Part shown: one piece after another, positions 27,846 to 37,808 of the stretch
How the letters are laid out: each line of letters begins with the position of its first letter
Position numbering within the stretch: the first letter of the stretch is position 1
NCBI RefSeq assembly: GCF_934630525.1
Contig: NZ_CAKTVX010000001.1
Location: forward strand, 1-64,000
Origin: an uncultured Slackia sp.
GTDB lineage: Bacteria > Actinomycetota > Coriobacteriia > Coriobacteriales > Eggerthellaceae
Direction: 5' to 3'
DNA: 64,000 nucleotides
Notes under the pieces: generated by a model
The model's database searches: none
Told to the model about the DNA's origin: nothing
Seen by the model: the letters and a program-made list of their open reading frames with translations, nothing else
Made by a program: the position numbers and the translations under genes

Positions 27846-30800
27846 ATGAGATTCGGTCCACTCTTTGCGCGCGGAGAAATGCTCGCAACTCGTCGCAATG
27901 CGACGGATGGCACGCCCCCAAGCGGCGTCGCCAAGAATGATTCCCATCAATATACAAAGGCTCTTTGGCAGCGCGTGGTCGCCGTGTTTGTCGCGGTGTC
28001 TATGGCGACGTCGCTTACTCCGAGCGCGGCCTTCGCAAATGAAAACGCCGAGGGCGCTACTGCTAACCAGCCAGCGCTTTCTGCTTCTTCCGATGCTGTT
28101 TCGGGCGATGCGGACGCAAGCGATTCCCAAGCTGGAACGGACCACGCATCCGCTGAACAGGGCGCCGATGCTGCTGGCGCTGCTGGTGCTGCGGGCGATG
28201 CTTCGGCCGTTGCGGGCACCTTTGCCGATGAGGCGCCTTCTGGCGACTTATCGAATGCTGAAGAAGTGAACTCCGAAGCGCCCGCCTCTGTGGCTGCGGT
28301 TTCCTCGGACCAGGGCGATGCAAACGCCGTTGCCGCCGCTTCCGCCGCGACGCTTTCCAGCGAGGCCAAGGTCTTCATCCAAGACGCCAAGGATAAGGAC
28401 AACTCCTATTCTTCCCAGTGGAAGTCTGGTGCGCTCAACGCGGGCGATACGCTTTGGGCCAACATGTACGACGAGGTCGAGACCGAGGACTACTGGGGCG
28501 ACCCTACGACCGAGACCAAATCGGTTGCCAACCCCGGCACCTGGACCTACACCTGGCTCGCCGGCACAGTTAGGGCGAGCGACAACGTCGCCGACTACAC
28601 CGATGTCGTAGGTTACGAGCAGTCGCTCACCGTCACTGCCGCGATGGGAGGCAAGTACTTCATCTGCAAGGTAACAGCTGACGGCAAGGACTACTACGGT
28701 CCGTCTGTTTCTTACGGCTCGGGCATCAATGCCAACTACATTCCTGGCCCCGTGCTGGGCGCCGGGCAGATGGAGCTTTACAGCGTCAAGCTGAACAGCG
28801 ACACGCCAAGCATAGGCGACACCCTTACGGCGACTCCGTACAAAGATTGGTCGAGCCCCGCGGGCTCTGACGCCAAGGTTACCTACACCTGGTTCGCGTC
28901 CACCTCTTCTTCCTCTGGCTTTACCAAGATTGAGGGCGAGACGGGCGCTACGCTTACGGTGACCGATAACCTTGAAGGCAAGTACATCAAAGTCGAGGCT
29001 ACAGCTGGCGTTAATACGGTGACCAAGACCACCTCCAGCAAGGTCAAGCAGGCCGGCGCAGTCGAGATTTCGGCCGTGTCTATCGTTAACACCAAGGACA
29101 ACACGAGTGTCTTCGCGGTGGGGGATACCGCTAAGGCCCGCGCCAAAGAGAAGGGCGGCGCGTACGGCGCGTTCGTCGACACGAGCAAGCTCAACTATCA
29201 GTGGCAGTGCTCTGACACCAAGAACGGCGCGTATACCGATATCGCGGGCGCTACGGGTGAGACCCTCGAGCTTACCGACGCTTTGGGTGGCAAGTACCTC
29301 AAGTGCAAGGTGTCCTCGAAGATCGGCTCTTCGAGCTTGACTAATTCGACGGGCGCTCTTGTTGCCGCTTCCGGTTCTATTAACGTCACGAGCGTGACCA
29401 TGAGCCCGTCTTCGGGCAAGGTCGAGGTCGGATCTACGATTACGGCAACCGCCAAAGCGGGTTCTGCTGACGTTACCTCCGATTCGCACGTCACGTGGCA
29501 ATGGTACAAGGGAACTTCGAGCTACGCGAGCTCGTGCAATACGCCTATTGAAGGCGAGACCAGCAATACCCTTACGGTGACCGCTGCCCTTAAGGGTTGC
29601 TACGTCGTGGCGAAGGCCAACGGCGGCTACGGCGAGCAGAGGCCTTCTTCTTACTACGCGGCGGGTCCTGTCTCCGTCGCTGGCCAGGTTGAGCTTTACG
29701 ACGTGCAGTTTGAGGGCTCTCCTGCCACCAACGGCGTACGTGTGGGTGATACGCTCAAGACTAAGGTCCGCAAAAAGGATGGTTCGAGCTACAGCTATAT
29801 CGGCCGCACCGATAATGTGACCTACCAGTGGCAGTATGCAAATTCCAGCTCGAGCGATGACCCCGCCTATACCGATATCCCCGGTGCTACCGAGGCCACC
29901 TATACCGTTGACGCCGCCTATGCCGGCAAGTACCTGCGCGTTAAGGTGACGAGCGAAAATACCATTTCCAGCACGCAGAAGATGAGTTCGTACGGCACGC
30001 AGTCTGTTGCTCCGCTCGGTCCGGTGACGCTCAAGGGCCAATACAAGCTGGCAGGCATTGAGCTTGCCGATAAGAACGTTACGCTGAACGTGGGTTCAAA
30101 GATCACGCCGAGCGTGCAGGTTCCGGGCAGCTGGTCGGGCTCGACCAAGGACGTGCCCGACGATGCCGAGCTCACTATGGCGTGGTATGCCAGCGAGAAC
30201 GGTACCGACTGGACCGAGCTTACCGACGGCATCGATACGACCGATGGCAGCCTGACCATCTCGGACGCGCTTGTTGGCAAGAAGATCAAGGTTACGGCAA
30301 GCGCCCTCGACAACACTGTTGAGTGGGTTTCGTCCGACAGCGTTACCGCGGCGGGGGAGTACAACCTGCTGCGCGTGATCGCCAACCCGCAAATCAATAG
30401 CGACTCGACTCATCTCGTTTCGGGCGACAGTGTCAAGGCGACGGTGCAGGCCAAGCGCGCTGACGGTTCGACCACCAATGGTATTGACGTGACCGCTCAG
30501 ACGACGGTTGTGTGGTATGCGGCTGAGGATGCGAAAGCTCCGGCGGCCGACTGGACGCTGCTGTCCGATATGTCGGGCGCCGAGGCGGTGGTCTCGGCCT
30601 CTGCTGCCGGCAAGTATCTGAAGGCTGTTGCCACGAGCGGCAGCTCGACGGTCGAGCTCGTCTCCGCCAACAAGGTTATCGCCGCGGGCTCGCTCGAGGC
30701 CGCGGTCCAAAAGCTCACCGATAGCAACAAGCAGATTGTTGTCGATTACAGTGCCAAGGGCGGAAACGTCAACGATGCGCTGAAGGCGCAGCTTGCCGAT

Positions 30801-33800
30801 CTGGGCTTTACCGATATCGATGTCAAGGTCTCCGAGGGCGGCGTGCTCTTTAAGGCCGAGGATGCCAAGGCTTCGGTCGGCATTTCCGACGCTCAGGATA
30901 AGACCAATGGCGATGTAACGTTCTTCTATATCGACCCTAACGATTACACGGGCTATAACATCGACGGCCTGCGCAGCGCCGACGTGGTGTTTGAGCTCTC
31001 GCGCGACGGCAAGACCGAGTACTACCAGCCTAACAAGACGGTGCAGGTTGCTTGGGACGAGGCTCGCGTGCAGCAGATGCTCGACGATGCTGCCGAGCAA
31101 ATCGCCATCGGTTATGCCGCGGGCGATTCGGCCGAGTCTGTAACGTCCAACCTCACGCTGCCATATCGCGCAGGCTCCAAGAGCAAGTTCGAGGTCAGCT
31201 GGAAGAGCTCCGACGGCGATGTCATTTGGCCCTCCGGCTATGGCTGGAGCGACTACACCGGCAAGGTGACGCGTCTCTCGAGTGATCGTGACATTATGCT
31301 GACCGCGACGGTCTCGTTTGTGAGCGGCGGCCCGTCTGACGTTAAGGGCACGCGCGACTTCACCGTGACCGTCAAGGGCGATCCCGAGAAGGTCGCCGCC
31401 GACAAGAAGGCGCTGCAGGAGAAGGTCGATGCGGCCTTTACCTACGACAACATCAAGTACTCCGGTACCGACACGGTTGCCGACAAGGACGGCCTGACCG
31501 CCGACCTGCAGATGCCGCGTACGAGCACGCTCAATATCGACGGCAAGTACTACGAGGTCAAGTACTCCGCCAGCACCGATGACATCACGTTCAACGGTTA
31601 CAAGGGCACGGTCTATCAGCCGCTGCCCGGAGCCAAGGCTGCAAACACCAAGATCACCCTCACGGTGACTGATAAGTCGAACGCCGAGGTCACGGCAAGC
31701 AAGGCCCTCGACTTCGCCATTGCTCCGCAGGATCAGAACGAGCTTAATACTGAGCTGCTCCACCTCAGCCTTGCAAAGTTGTCTTTCTATCAGGCCATTC
31801 TTGACGGCCAGGATGTCTCCAATGTGACTGGAAACCTGCATGCGCCGCTCAAGGTGTATGGCCAGGGACATGCTGTTAACTGGTGCTACACCACCGAGGA
31901 AGCCGCTGGCCACTATGGCTTTGTGTTCAGCGAACTCCCCGGCGGCACGGAGAATACCTATCGTCTGCTCAAGTCGAGCAAGCCGAGCGTAATCTCGCAC
32001 GAGAACCTTCTGCTTACGCAGCCCGAGTACAACACGGAAGTCACGATTAGCGGTTGCCTTAAAAGCGAGCGGTTTGCTCGTTACGCTGAACGCTATCCCG
32101 AAAATGAAGACTATGCCGCGCTCGCCGGCATGGACGTTTCTGCGACGGTGACCGTCAAGGGAACGACGGGGCTCGATAACCCGAACGAGGGCAAGACTAT
32201 TACGGTGACGGCCAAGGTCACGGGCGTTTCCGCGAGCGATGCCGACGGCAATTACACCGAGCAGTCGGTGGTGCCGTTGACCGAGCTCACGCTTCCTGCC
32301 GACGAAGACACGACTGCCGAGTCGGTCCTCGAGCAGCTCATGACGACTGCCGGTTGCACTGACCTCGAGACGAATGCGTGGGGCCTTACGAGCGCGACGA
32401 TGCCTGATGGTCGCGTGCTTAGCACGACGAGCACTGAGCCGTACAGCTACTGGTCGTTCTTTGTGAACAATGGGTACGCGAGCGTTGGTGCTCCGAGCTA
32501 CTACCTCAAGAACGATGATTGCGTTGAATTCCGTTACGTCAAGGGCGACGGCACGCAGAAGCCCTCGACGGCACCCGCTACCAATCCTGGAACGGAACAT
32601 CCCGATGTCGATGCCCCGTGGAACGGCTTTGCAAATGGCGGTGCTGGCTCTGCAACGGATGCCCTTACGCCTACGGCAAAGACCGATACGCCCTCATGGG
32701 CGCTCAACCTTCTGACCGAAGAGCAGCAGAAGGCGGGCGCAAGCGTCTCTGCGTCTGACCCCATTGTCGCGAACGGAAAGGTGTACCTTATTACGGGCGC
32801 TTCGGTATGGGGTGGAAAGACGTGGAACGCTGTTCTCAACGAGATCGATCCCGCAACGGGCTCCGTTGTGCGCTCTCTTGAGCTCGGTTCTTCCATGGAC
32901 AGCACGTGCCGTCCTGTTGTTGCGCAAGGCATCATTTTGATTCCGCTTTCGGGCGGTTATCTGCAAGCTGTTTCGACAACGACGCTTGAAACGCTGTGGT
33001 ATTCCGACGCGTTCACTAAGCAGAATCTGTCTTCGTTGACCGTTGATGGCGATTACGTCTATATCAACACCCTGGATTATTGGTCTGACAACGACGTGCA
33101 AAACGGTACCGTTAAGCGTATCAATATTCGCACGGGCGCCGTTGCTGGAAGCGCCTCCGTTACCGACGGCGGTTACTACTGGTCTGGTGGCCTGATGGTC
33201 AACGGCTACTATGTCGTTGGCGGAGACTTTGGCCAGGTGCGCGTGTATTCCGCAGATCTGTCTAAGCTTGTTGGCTCGATTAAGCTCTCTGGCGGCAATA
33301 TTCGCTCGGCGCTCACCGTTCATGACGGCTATATATATGCCGTTACGCGCGATGACGGCACGTTGCACAGGCTTGCCATTGGCTCTGATGGTTCTCTTAC
33401 TGAGGCTGCGGCAGTTCAGTTTGCCGCCTATTCGACTTCGACGCCTGTTTTCAGCGGAAATTACGCCTTTATTGGCGGCGCAACCGCGAACAATTGGAAC
33501 GCTAAGGGCCTGCTTTCAATCGTTGATCTTTCCGATATGAGTGTGAAGCAGATTTCGAAGGCCGATGGCGAAGAGCTTGGCTTTGAGTCCAAGAGCACAC
33601 CGCTCGTCTCGACGCATGATGGCGAGACGTACGTATACTTCACCTTGAACGGTGCCAAGGGCAATTGGCCTAATTACACTAGCGGCGGTGGCGTGTACAT
33701 GTACAAGCTGGGCGATGCCGAGGCGACCGAGGTATTCGTTCCCGGTTCTGGGTATGCCAACTACTGCATGGCATCGGTTGTCTGCGATCGGTTCGGCAAT

Positions 33801-34454
33801 CTGTACTACACCAACGATTCGGGCCACCTCTTCTGCGTGAAGTCTCAAGCTCATCGTGTGAAGTTCGATTCGCAGGGCGGCTCTTCTGTTGGCAACCAGA
33901 CGCCCGCGTCTGGTTCGACGGTCACCAAGCCTGCCGATCCGACGCGCGAAGGGTATGCCTTCGGTGGCTGGTACACCGATGCAGCATGCACGAAGGCCTA
34001 CGATTTCGCGACTGCGGTGACGTCCGATATGACGCTGTATGCCAAGTGGACGAAGAACGAGACGTCTTCGTCTGGATCGTCGTCTGGCTCCGATAATGCG
34101 GACGATGGCGAGAAGGACAACACGGGCACGCAGGCAGCTTCGCAGGGCGGTTCCGTGGCACCCTCTTCGCTTCCTTTGTCGCAAAGCGCGCTTTCCAAGA
34201 GCGATGATGAAAAGGCCAACGACGGCAAGAAGGCCGACGACCAGAAGGGCGCGAAGGCAAGCGATGCGAAGTCTTCCTCGAAGGCCGAAAACGATGGCGC
34301 TATCGAGTCGGCGGCTGCCGCAGATGACGGCGCGTCTTCAACCGAGAGTGCTCCCATCTGGCCTTACATTGTTTTGGCAGTCGGCGTCGCTGGCCTTGCT
34401 GCCGCCATCGTGTGGTTCGTTGTCGCCCGCCGCAAACGTGATGGGGATGAATAG
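27846..34454 (+). CDS. Giant secreted, membrane-anchored surface protein with Ig-like, DUF4430-like and beta-propeller domains
   Basis: About 2,202 residues from the ATG at 27846 (ribosome site agtgagg); a GTG at 27777 is a weaker alternative. A signal peptide with a long n-region ends at SAAFA, about residue 64. Residues 172-949 hold several repeated Ig-like units (YQWQC or TYTWFA cores ending KYLKCKV or KYIKVEA). Residues 1077-1296 resemble atrophied bacterial Ig domains (VSWKSSDGDVIWPSG). Residues about 1480-1569 resemble DUF4430, the transcobalamin-like fold (YSYWSFFVNNGYASVG, then YYLKNDDCVEFRYV). Residues about 1617-2002 look like a PQQ-type beta-propeller, 2005-2069 an InlB-type repeat (GYAFGGWYTDAACTKAYDF). 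A charged linker, one membrane span (2172-2195) and RRKRD end it; no LPxTG is seen. Probably a corrinoid-capturing surface protein, by context. Confidence 0.85.
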   Translation: MRFGPLFARGEMLATRRNATDGTPPSGVAKNDSHQYTKALWQRVVAVFVAVSMATSLTPSAAFANENAEGATANQPALSASSDAVSGDADASDSQAGTDHASAEQGADAAGAAGAAGDASAVAGTFADEAPSGDLSNAEEVNSEAPASVAAVSSDQGDANAVAAASAATLSSEAKVFIQDAKDKDNSYSSQWKSGALNAGDTLWANMYDEVETEDYWGDPTTETKSVANPGTWTYTWLAGTVRASDNVADYTDVVGYEQSLTVTAAMGGKYFICKVTADGKDYYGPSVSYGSGINANYIPGPVLGAGQMELYSVKLNSDTPSIGDTLTATPYKDWSSPAGSDAKVTYTWFASTSSSSGFTKIEGETGATLTVTDNLEGKYIKVEATAGVNTVTKTTSSKVKQAGAVEISAVSIVNTKDNTSVFAVGDTAKARAKEKGGAYGAFVDTSKLNYQWQCSDTKNGAYTDIAGATGETLELTDALGGKYLKCKVSSKIGSSSLTNSTGALVAASGSINVTSVTMSPSSGKVEVGSTITATAKAGSADVTSDSHVTWQWYKGTSSYASSCNTPIEGETSNTLTVTAALKGCYVVAKANGGYGEQRPSSYYAAGPVSVAGQVELYDVQFEGSPATNGVRVGDTLKTKVRKKDGSSYSYIGRTDNVTYQWQYANSSSSDDPAYTDIPGATEATYTVDAAYAGKYLRVKVTSENTISSTQKMSSYGTQSVAPLGPVTLKGQYKLAGIELADKNVTLNVGSKITPSVQVPGSWSGSTKDVPDDAELTMAWYASENGTDWTELTDGIDTTDGSLTISDALVGKKIKVTASALDNTVEWVSSDSVTAAGEYNLLRVIANPQINSDSTHLVSGDSVKATVQAKRADGSTTNGIDVTAQTTVVWYAAEDAKAPAADWTLLSDMSGAEAVVSASAAGKYLKAVATSGSSTVELVSANKVIAAGSLEAAVQKLTDSNKQIVVDYSAKGGNVNDALKAQLADLGFTDIDVKVSEGGVLFKAEDAKASVGISDAQDKTNGDVTFFYIDPNDYTGYNIDGLRSADVVFELSRDGKTEYYQPNKTVQVAWDEARVQQMLDDAAEQIAIGYAAGDSAESVTSNLTLPYRAGSKSKFEVSWKSSDGDVIWPSGYGWSDYTGKVTRLSSDRDIMLTATVSFVSGGPSDVKGTRDFTVTVKGDPEKVAADKKALQEKVDAAFTYDNIKYSGTDTVADKDGLTADLQMPRTSTLNIDGKYYEVKYSASTDDITFNGYKGTVYQPLPGAKAANTKITLTVTDKSNAEVTASKALDFAIAPQDQNELNTELLHLSLAKLSFYQAILDGQDVSNVTGNLHAPLKVYGQGHAVNWCYTTEEAAGHYGFVFSELPGGTENTYRLLKSSKPSVISHENLLLTQPEYNTEVTISGCLKSERFARYAERYPENEDYAALAGMDVSATVTVKGTTGLDNPNEGKTITVTAKVTGVSASDADGNYTEQSVVPLTELTLPADEDTTAESVLEQLMTTAGCTDLETNAWGLTSATMPDGRVLSTTSTEPYSYWSFFVNNGYASVGAPSYYLKNDDCVEFRYVKGDGTQKPSTAPATNPGTEHPDVDAPWNGFANGGAGSATDALTPTAKTDTPSWALNLLTEEQQKAGASVSASDPIVANGKVYLITGASVWGGKTWNAVLNEIDPATGSVVRSLELGSSMDSTCRPVVAQGIILIPLSGGYLQAVSTTTLETLWYSDAFTKQNLSSLTVDGDYVYINTLDYWSDNDVQNGTVKRINIRTGAVAGSASVTDGGYYWSGGLMVNGYYVVGGDFGQVRVYSADLSKLVGSIKLSGGNIRSALTVHDGYIYAVTRDDGTLHRLAIGSDGSLTEAAAVQFAAYSTSTPVFSGNYAFIGGATANNWNAKGLLSIVDLSDMSVKQISKADGEELGFESKSTPLVSTHDGETYVYFTLNGAKGNWPNYTSGGGVYMYKLGDAEATEVFVPGSGYANYCMASVVCDRFGNLYYTNDSGHLFCVKSQAHRVKFDSQGGSSVGNQTPASGSTVTKPADPTREGYAFGGWYTDAACTKAYDFATAVTSDMTLYAKWTKNETSSSGSSSGSDNADDGEKDNTGTQAASQGGSVAPSSLPLSQSALSKSDDEKANDGKKADDQKGAKASDAKSSSKAENDGAIESAAAADDGASSTESAPIWPYIVLAVGVAGLAAAIVWFVVARRKRDGDE

Positions 34455-34460
34455 CGAAAC

Positions 34461-35444
34461 ATGTCTGACGAAATGAAATCCGCTTCGGAAGACGCGAAAA
34501 TCACGGCGGGGGATGCTCCTCGCCGTGATTCGGCGGAAGCGGCGGCCCTTACCGTGGGGTCGCCGTCTTCGTCTTCCTTATCTCAAACGGCGTCTTCGGG
34601 TGCGGCATCGAAGCGCACATCACTCTCTTTGGCGACGCGCGTGGGCATCGCGGCTCTCGCGGTGGTGTCGGTGCTGTTCATCGGCGCTTCGGCATTCGCT
34701 TTGACGAACGGCTTTGGCCTTCCGGCCGATTCGCCCGTCATGAAGGCCGCGGAAAGCATCGGCATCGTTCGCACGTCCGATGTCGAAAACTCGTCCGTCA
34801 ATGGTGCCGACGATGCGAAGGCTGACAAGGGCGCCGCATCGCACAAAGCCGATAAAGCTGATGGCACATCTGAAGATAAGCAAGACGCGTCGCACGAAGC
34901 CTCCGGAAGTGACGAGTCGAAATCGGAAGGCGATGGGTCCTCTGGCAGCTCAGGCTCCAGCGGCTCTTCCGATTCGAGCTCTGGCACCTCTTCGTCTTCA
35001 AACGGCGCTTCGTCTTCGAACGCAGGCTCGGGGTCGAGCTCCTCTTCCTCGAGTGACTCTTCGAGCTCGTCGGGCCCTTCAAGCTCGAGTTCTTCGGCGG
35101 GCGGCTCGTCTCAGCCGGGCGCTTCCGCACCTGCCGGCACGGTAACCGTATATGTATCCGTATCGAGCTCGGCGGTGGGCAACCCCGTTTCGGGCGGCGG
35201 AACCTTCACATTCAACCAAGGTGCGACGGTCTACGATGCCTTGTGCGCGTGCGGCCTTTCGATGAGTGCGTCGAACACGGGTTACGGCATATATGTAAGG
35301 GCCATTGGCGGCCTTGCCGAAAAAGAACACGGCGGAAATAGCGGCTGGATGTACTCGGTGAACGGGGCCGTTCCCATGACGGCATGCAGCAATTACGTGC
35401 TCTCAAACGGCGATTCCGTTTCCTGGTATTACGTGACGGGCTAG
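34461..35444 (+). CDS. Membrane-anchored DUF4430 (transcobalamin-like) protein
   Basis: 327 residues. A cytoplasmic start of about 55 residues is followed by one membrane span (about 56-80, TRVGIAALAVVSVLFIGA) with no lipobox. A Ser/Gly/Asp-rich spacer of about 130 residues, long enough to cross the wall, follows. The C-terminal domain (about 226-327) is DUF4430: TVTVYVSVSSSAVGNP, GATVYDALCACGLSM, then GNSGWMYSVNGAVPMTA and LSNGDSVSWYYV. This fold is shared with the C-terminal part of mammalian transcobalamins. The gene starts 6 bases after the giant surface gene and ends one base before ecfT. I infer it hands a corrinoid to the transporter. Confidence 0.9.
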   Translation: MSDEMKSASEDAKITAGDAPRRDSAEAAALTVGSPSSSSLSQTASSGAASKRTSLSLATRVGIAALAVVSVLFIGASAFALTNGFGLPADSPVMKAAESIGIVRTSDVENSSVNGADDAKADKGAASHKADKADGTSEDKQDASHEASGSDESKSEGDGSSGSSGSSGSSDSSSGTSSSSNGASSSNAGSGSSSSSSSDSSSSSGPSSSSSSAGGSSQPGASAPAGTVTVYVSVSSSAVGNPVSGGGTFTFNQGATVYDALCACGLSMSASNTGYGIYVRAIGGLAEKEHGGNSGWMYSVNGAVPMTACSNYVLSNGDSVSWYYVTG

Positions 35445-35445
35445 T

Positions 35446-36312
35446 ATGACCAACGTTTTTCATACATATCATCCTGCAGTGGCGTTTGTCTATTTGGCAA
35501 GCGCCCTTGCGCTGTCCATGGCGTGTTTGCATCCCGTGTTCACGACCTTGTCGCTCGCGGGCTCCCTCGCGTGCTCGTGCGTGTGTCGCGGCGGCCGCGC
35601 CACGCTGCTCTCGCTTCGGTGGGTTGTGCCGTTGTGCCTGGTCATTGCCGCAGCGAACCCATTTTTCGTGGCTTCGGGCTCAACCGAGCTGTTGCGAATC
35701 GGGCATCGCGCCATCTATGCCGAGGCGCTTTTGTACGGTTTGTGCTCGGGCGGCATGTTCGCGTCGGTGTTCCTGTGGTTCGCGTCGTATTCGGCCTGCA
35801 TGGATTCCGAAAACTCGCTCGCGTTGTTCGGAAACGCCGCGCCCGTCACCACGCTCATGGTCTCGCAGGTTTTGCGCTTGGTGCCGCAATTCGTTTCGCG
35901 CGGCCGTGCCATCGCCGACGTGCAAGACTGCATGAGCGCCGCGGCTTTCCGCACGAAGAAAGATGCCGCGCAGGGGCGCATGCGCATCGTGAGTGTGCTC
36001 ATGGGCTGGGGCATGGAAGACGCCCTGGGGCGAAGCTGCGCCATGCGCGCACGCGGCTACGATTGCGGTGCGCGGCGCACGACATATGCTCGTTTTCGCC
36101 TGGGCGCATCTGACACCGCGGTGCTTGCTGCGCTGGTCGCCCTCGCGCTTGCAAGCGCGGTGTGCGCGTGGCTGGCGTTTTCTGGCTTCTCGTTTTATCC
36201 CGTGGTCGCGGGCGTCGCGCCGTTTTGGCTGTATCTTCCCTATGCGCTGCTCATATTGGTGCCTCCGGCGTTGTGGCTGCGCGATTGGTTGCAATGGAGG
36301 TCGTGCGAATGA
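35446..36312 (+). CDS. ECF transporter transmembrane subunit EcfT
   Basis: 288-residue membrane protein, CbiQ/EcfT family: several hydrophobic spans and the coupling segment with the Ala-Arg-Gly motif (AMRARGYDCGARRT, about residue 201) that contacts the ATPases. The start lies directly behind the DUF4430 gene and the stop overlaps the ATP-binding gene (atga). EcfT joins the ATPase pair to the substrate-binding S component. Confidence 0.9.
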   Translation: MTNVFHTYHPAVAFVYLASALALSMACLHPVFTTLSLAGSLACSCVCRGGRATLLSLRWVVPLCLVIAAANPFFVASGSTELLRIGHRAIYAEALLYGLCSGGMFASVFLWFASYSACMDSENSLALFGNAAPVTTLMVSQVLRLVPQFVSRGRAIADVQDCMSAAAFRTKKDAAQGRMRIVSVLMGWGMEDALGRSCAMRARGYDCGARRTTYARFRLGASDTAVLAALVALALASAVCAWLAFSGFSFYPVVAGVAPFWLYLPYALLILVPPALWLRDWLQWRSCE

Positions 36313-37808
36313 CGAACGAACACAATACCGCGCCCGCCGTGGAAACGCGTGGGCTTGCGTTCGCATACCCTGTGGGCAGCGGCGAGCCCGCGTTTGAGAT
36401 TTCGTGGCCCGACCTGCGCATTGATCAAGGCGCTTTTTGCGTCGTGGTGGGTTCGACGGGTTCGGGCAAAACCACGCTCTTGCGCTCGTTGAAGCCCGAG
36501 CTTGTGCCTGCGGGCGTATATCGCGGCTGGGCACGCGTTTTGGGCCGTGTCGCAAGTGGGGAAGGCGTGCGGGGCGAGCAAACGTTTACGGCGCTTGAGT
36601 CGGCGCAGTCGATTGGCTTCGTGATGCAAGACCCCGCCGCGCAAATCGTATGCGATACGGTATGGCATGAGCTTGCGTTCGGGCTTGAAAACGTCGGCAT
36701 GCCGCAAAATGAAATGCGCAGGCGCGTGGCGGAAGTCGCGCACTTTTTCGGCATCGAGCCTTGGGTGCGCAAGAAAACCGAAGACCTCTCGGGCGGCCAG
36801 AAGCAAATCGTGAACTTGGCGAGCGTGTTGGCGCTGCGTCCGCGCGTGCTGCTGCTCGACGAGCCCACGGCGCAGCTCGATCCGAATGCCGTGAAGCAGT
36901 TCTTGTTCCTGTTGGGCCGCGTGAATCGTGAGCTTGGCATTACCGTGGTCGTCGCGACGCATTCCCCTGAAGATGTTGAGGCGTACGCGACGCAGCGCAT
37001 CGACCTGGATACATCAGGCGCTCCTGCGCCGCGCGAATCGGCGGAAGCGGTCCTTGCGTCCCGTTGGGAGGCGCGTGCGGCGGCATGCGCGCACGCCGAT
37101 GCGGCGATTCGCGTTCGCGATGCGCACTTTCGCTTCGACCGCCACGATCCGTGGGTGTTGCGCGGCATCGATTTGAATATCGCGCGCGGTTGCGTGCATG
37201 CGCTCGTAGGGGGCAACGGCTGCGGCAAAACCACGCTTCTGCGCTGCTTGGCGGGCGTGCTGAAGCCCCAGCGCGGCCGTATCGACAACGCTCTGCGGCA
37301 TTCCCAGGCTCTGCTTCCACAAGATCCGAAAGCCTTGTTCGTATGCGATTCGGTGCGCGAGGAGCTTATGGAGTGGTCGGCTCGCTGCAGTTATGGGGAG
37401 CGTGAAGCCGCGGCAATGGCGCAGCGCTTCGGGCTTGCGAACTTGGGCGCGCGCCATCCGTATGACCTTTCGGGCGGCCAACAGCAAAAACTCGCGCTCG
37501 CGAAGCTTCTGCTCGCGAACCCCGAGGTGCTCTTCCTCGATGAGCCCACCAAGGGCCTCGACCCGGCGTCATGCGCGGAGGTCTCTCGAATTGTGCGCGC
37601 CCTGGCCGATGGGGGCAAAACGATCGTTTTCGTGACGCACGATCTTGATTTCGCGCTTGTCACGGCCGATTTCGTGTCGATGCCCTTCGATGGGGAAATC
37701 GCGTGCACCGAGCCTGTTCAGGCGTTCTTTGCAAATAACATCGTCTATCGACCGAACGCCGAAAGCCGTCTTTTCGGCGAAATCGCGGCAGAAGGCGAGC
37801 GTGCGTAA
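36309..37808 (+). CDS. ECF transporter ATPase, two ABC domains fused (EcfA-EcfA')
   Basis: 499 residues from the ATG at 36309, overlapping ecfT by 4 bases; a longer frame upstream is a read-through of ecfT coding sequence. Domain 1 has Walker A GSTGSGKTTLL (near residue 47), signature LSGGQKQIVNLASVLAL and Walker B VLLLDEPTAQLDP. Domain 2 has GGNGCGKTTLLRCLAG (near 301), LSGGQQQKLALAKLLLA and VLFLDEPTKGLDP. Both sites look intact. In most ECF systems EcfA and EcfA' are separate; fusions occur in actinobacteria. Its last base is the first base of the S-component gene. Confidence 0.95.
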   Translation: MTNEHNTAPAVETRGLAFAYPVGSGEPAFEISWPDLRIDQGAFCVVVGSTGSGKTTLLRSLKPELVPAGVYRGWARVLGRVASGEGVRGEQTFTALESAQSIGFVMQDPAAQIVCDTVWHELAFGLENVGMPQNEMRRRVAEVAHFFGIEPWVRKKTEDLSGGQKQIVNLASVLALRPRVLLLDEPTAQLDPNAVKQFLFLLGRVNRELGITVVVATHSPEDVEAYATQRIDLDTSGAPAPRESAEAVLASRWEARAAACAHADAAIRVRDAHFRFDRHDPWVLRGIDLNIARGCVHALVGGNGCGKTTLLRCLAGVLKPQRGRIDNALRHSQALLPQDPKALFVCDSVREELMEWSARCSYGEREAAAMAQRFGLANLGARHPYDLSGGQQQKLALAKLLLANPEVLFLDEPTKGLDPASCAEVSRIVRALADGGKTIVFVTHDLDFALVTADFVSMPFDGEIACTEPVQAFFANNIVYRPNAESRLFGEIAAEGERA

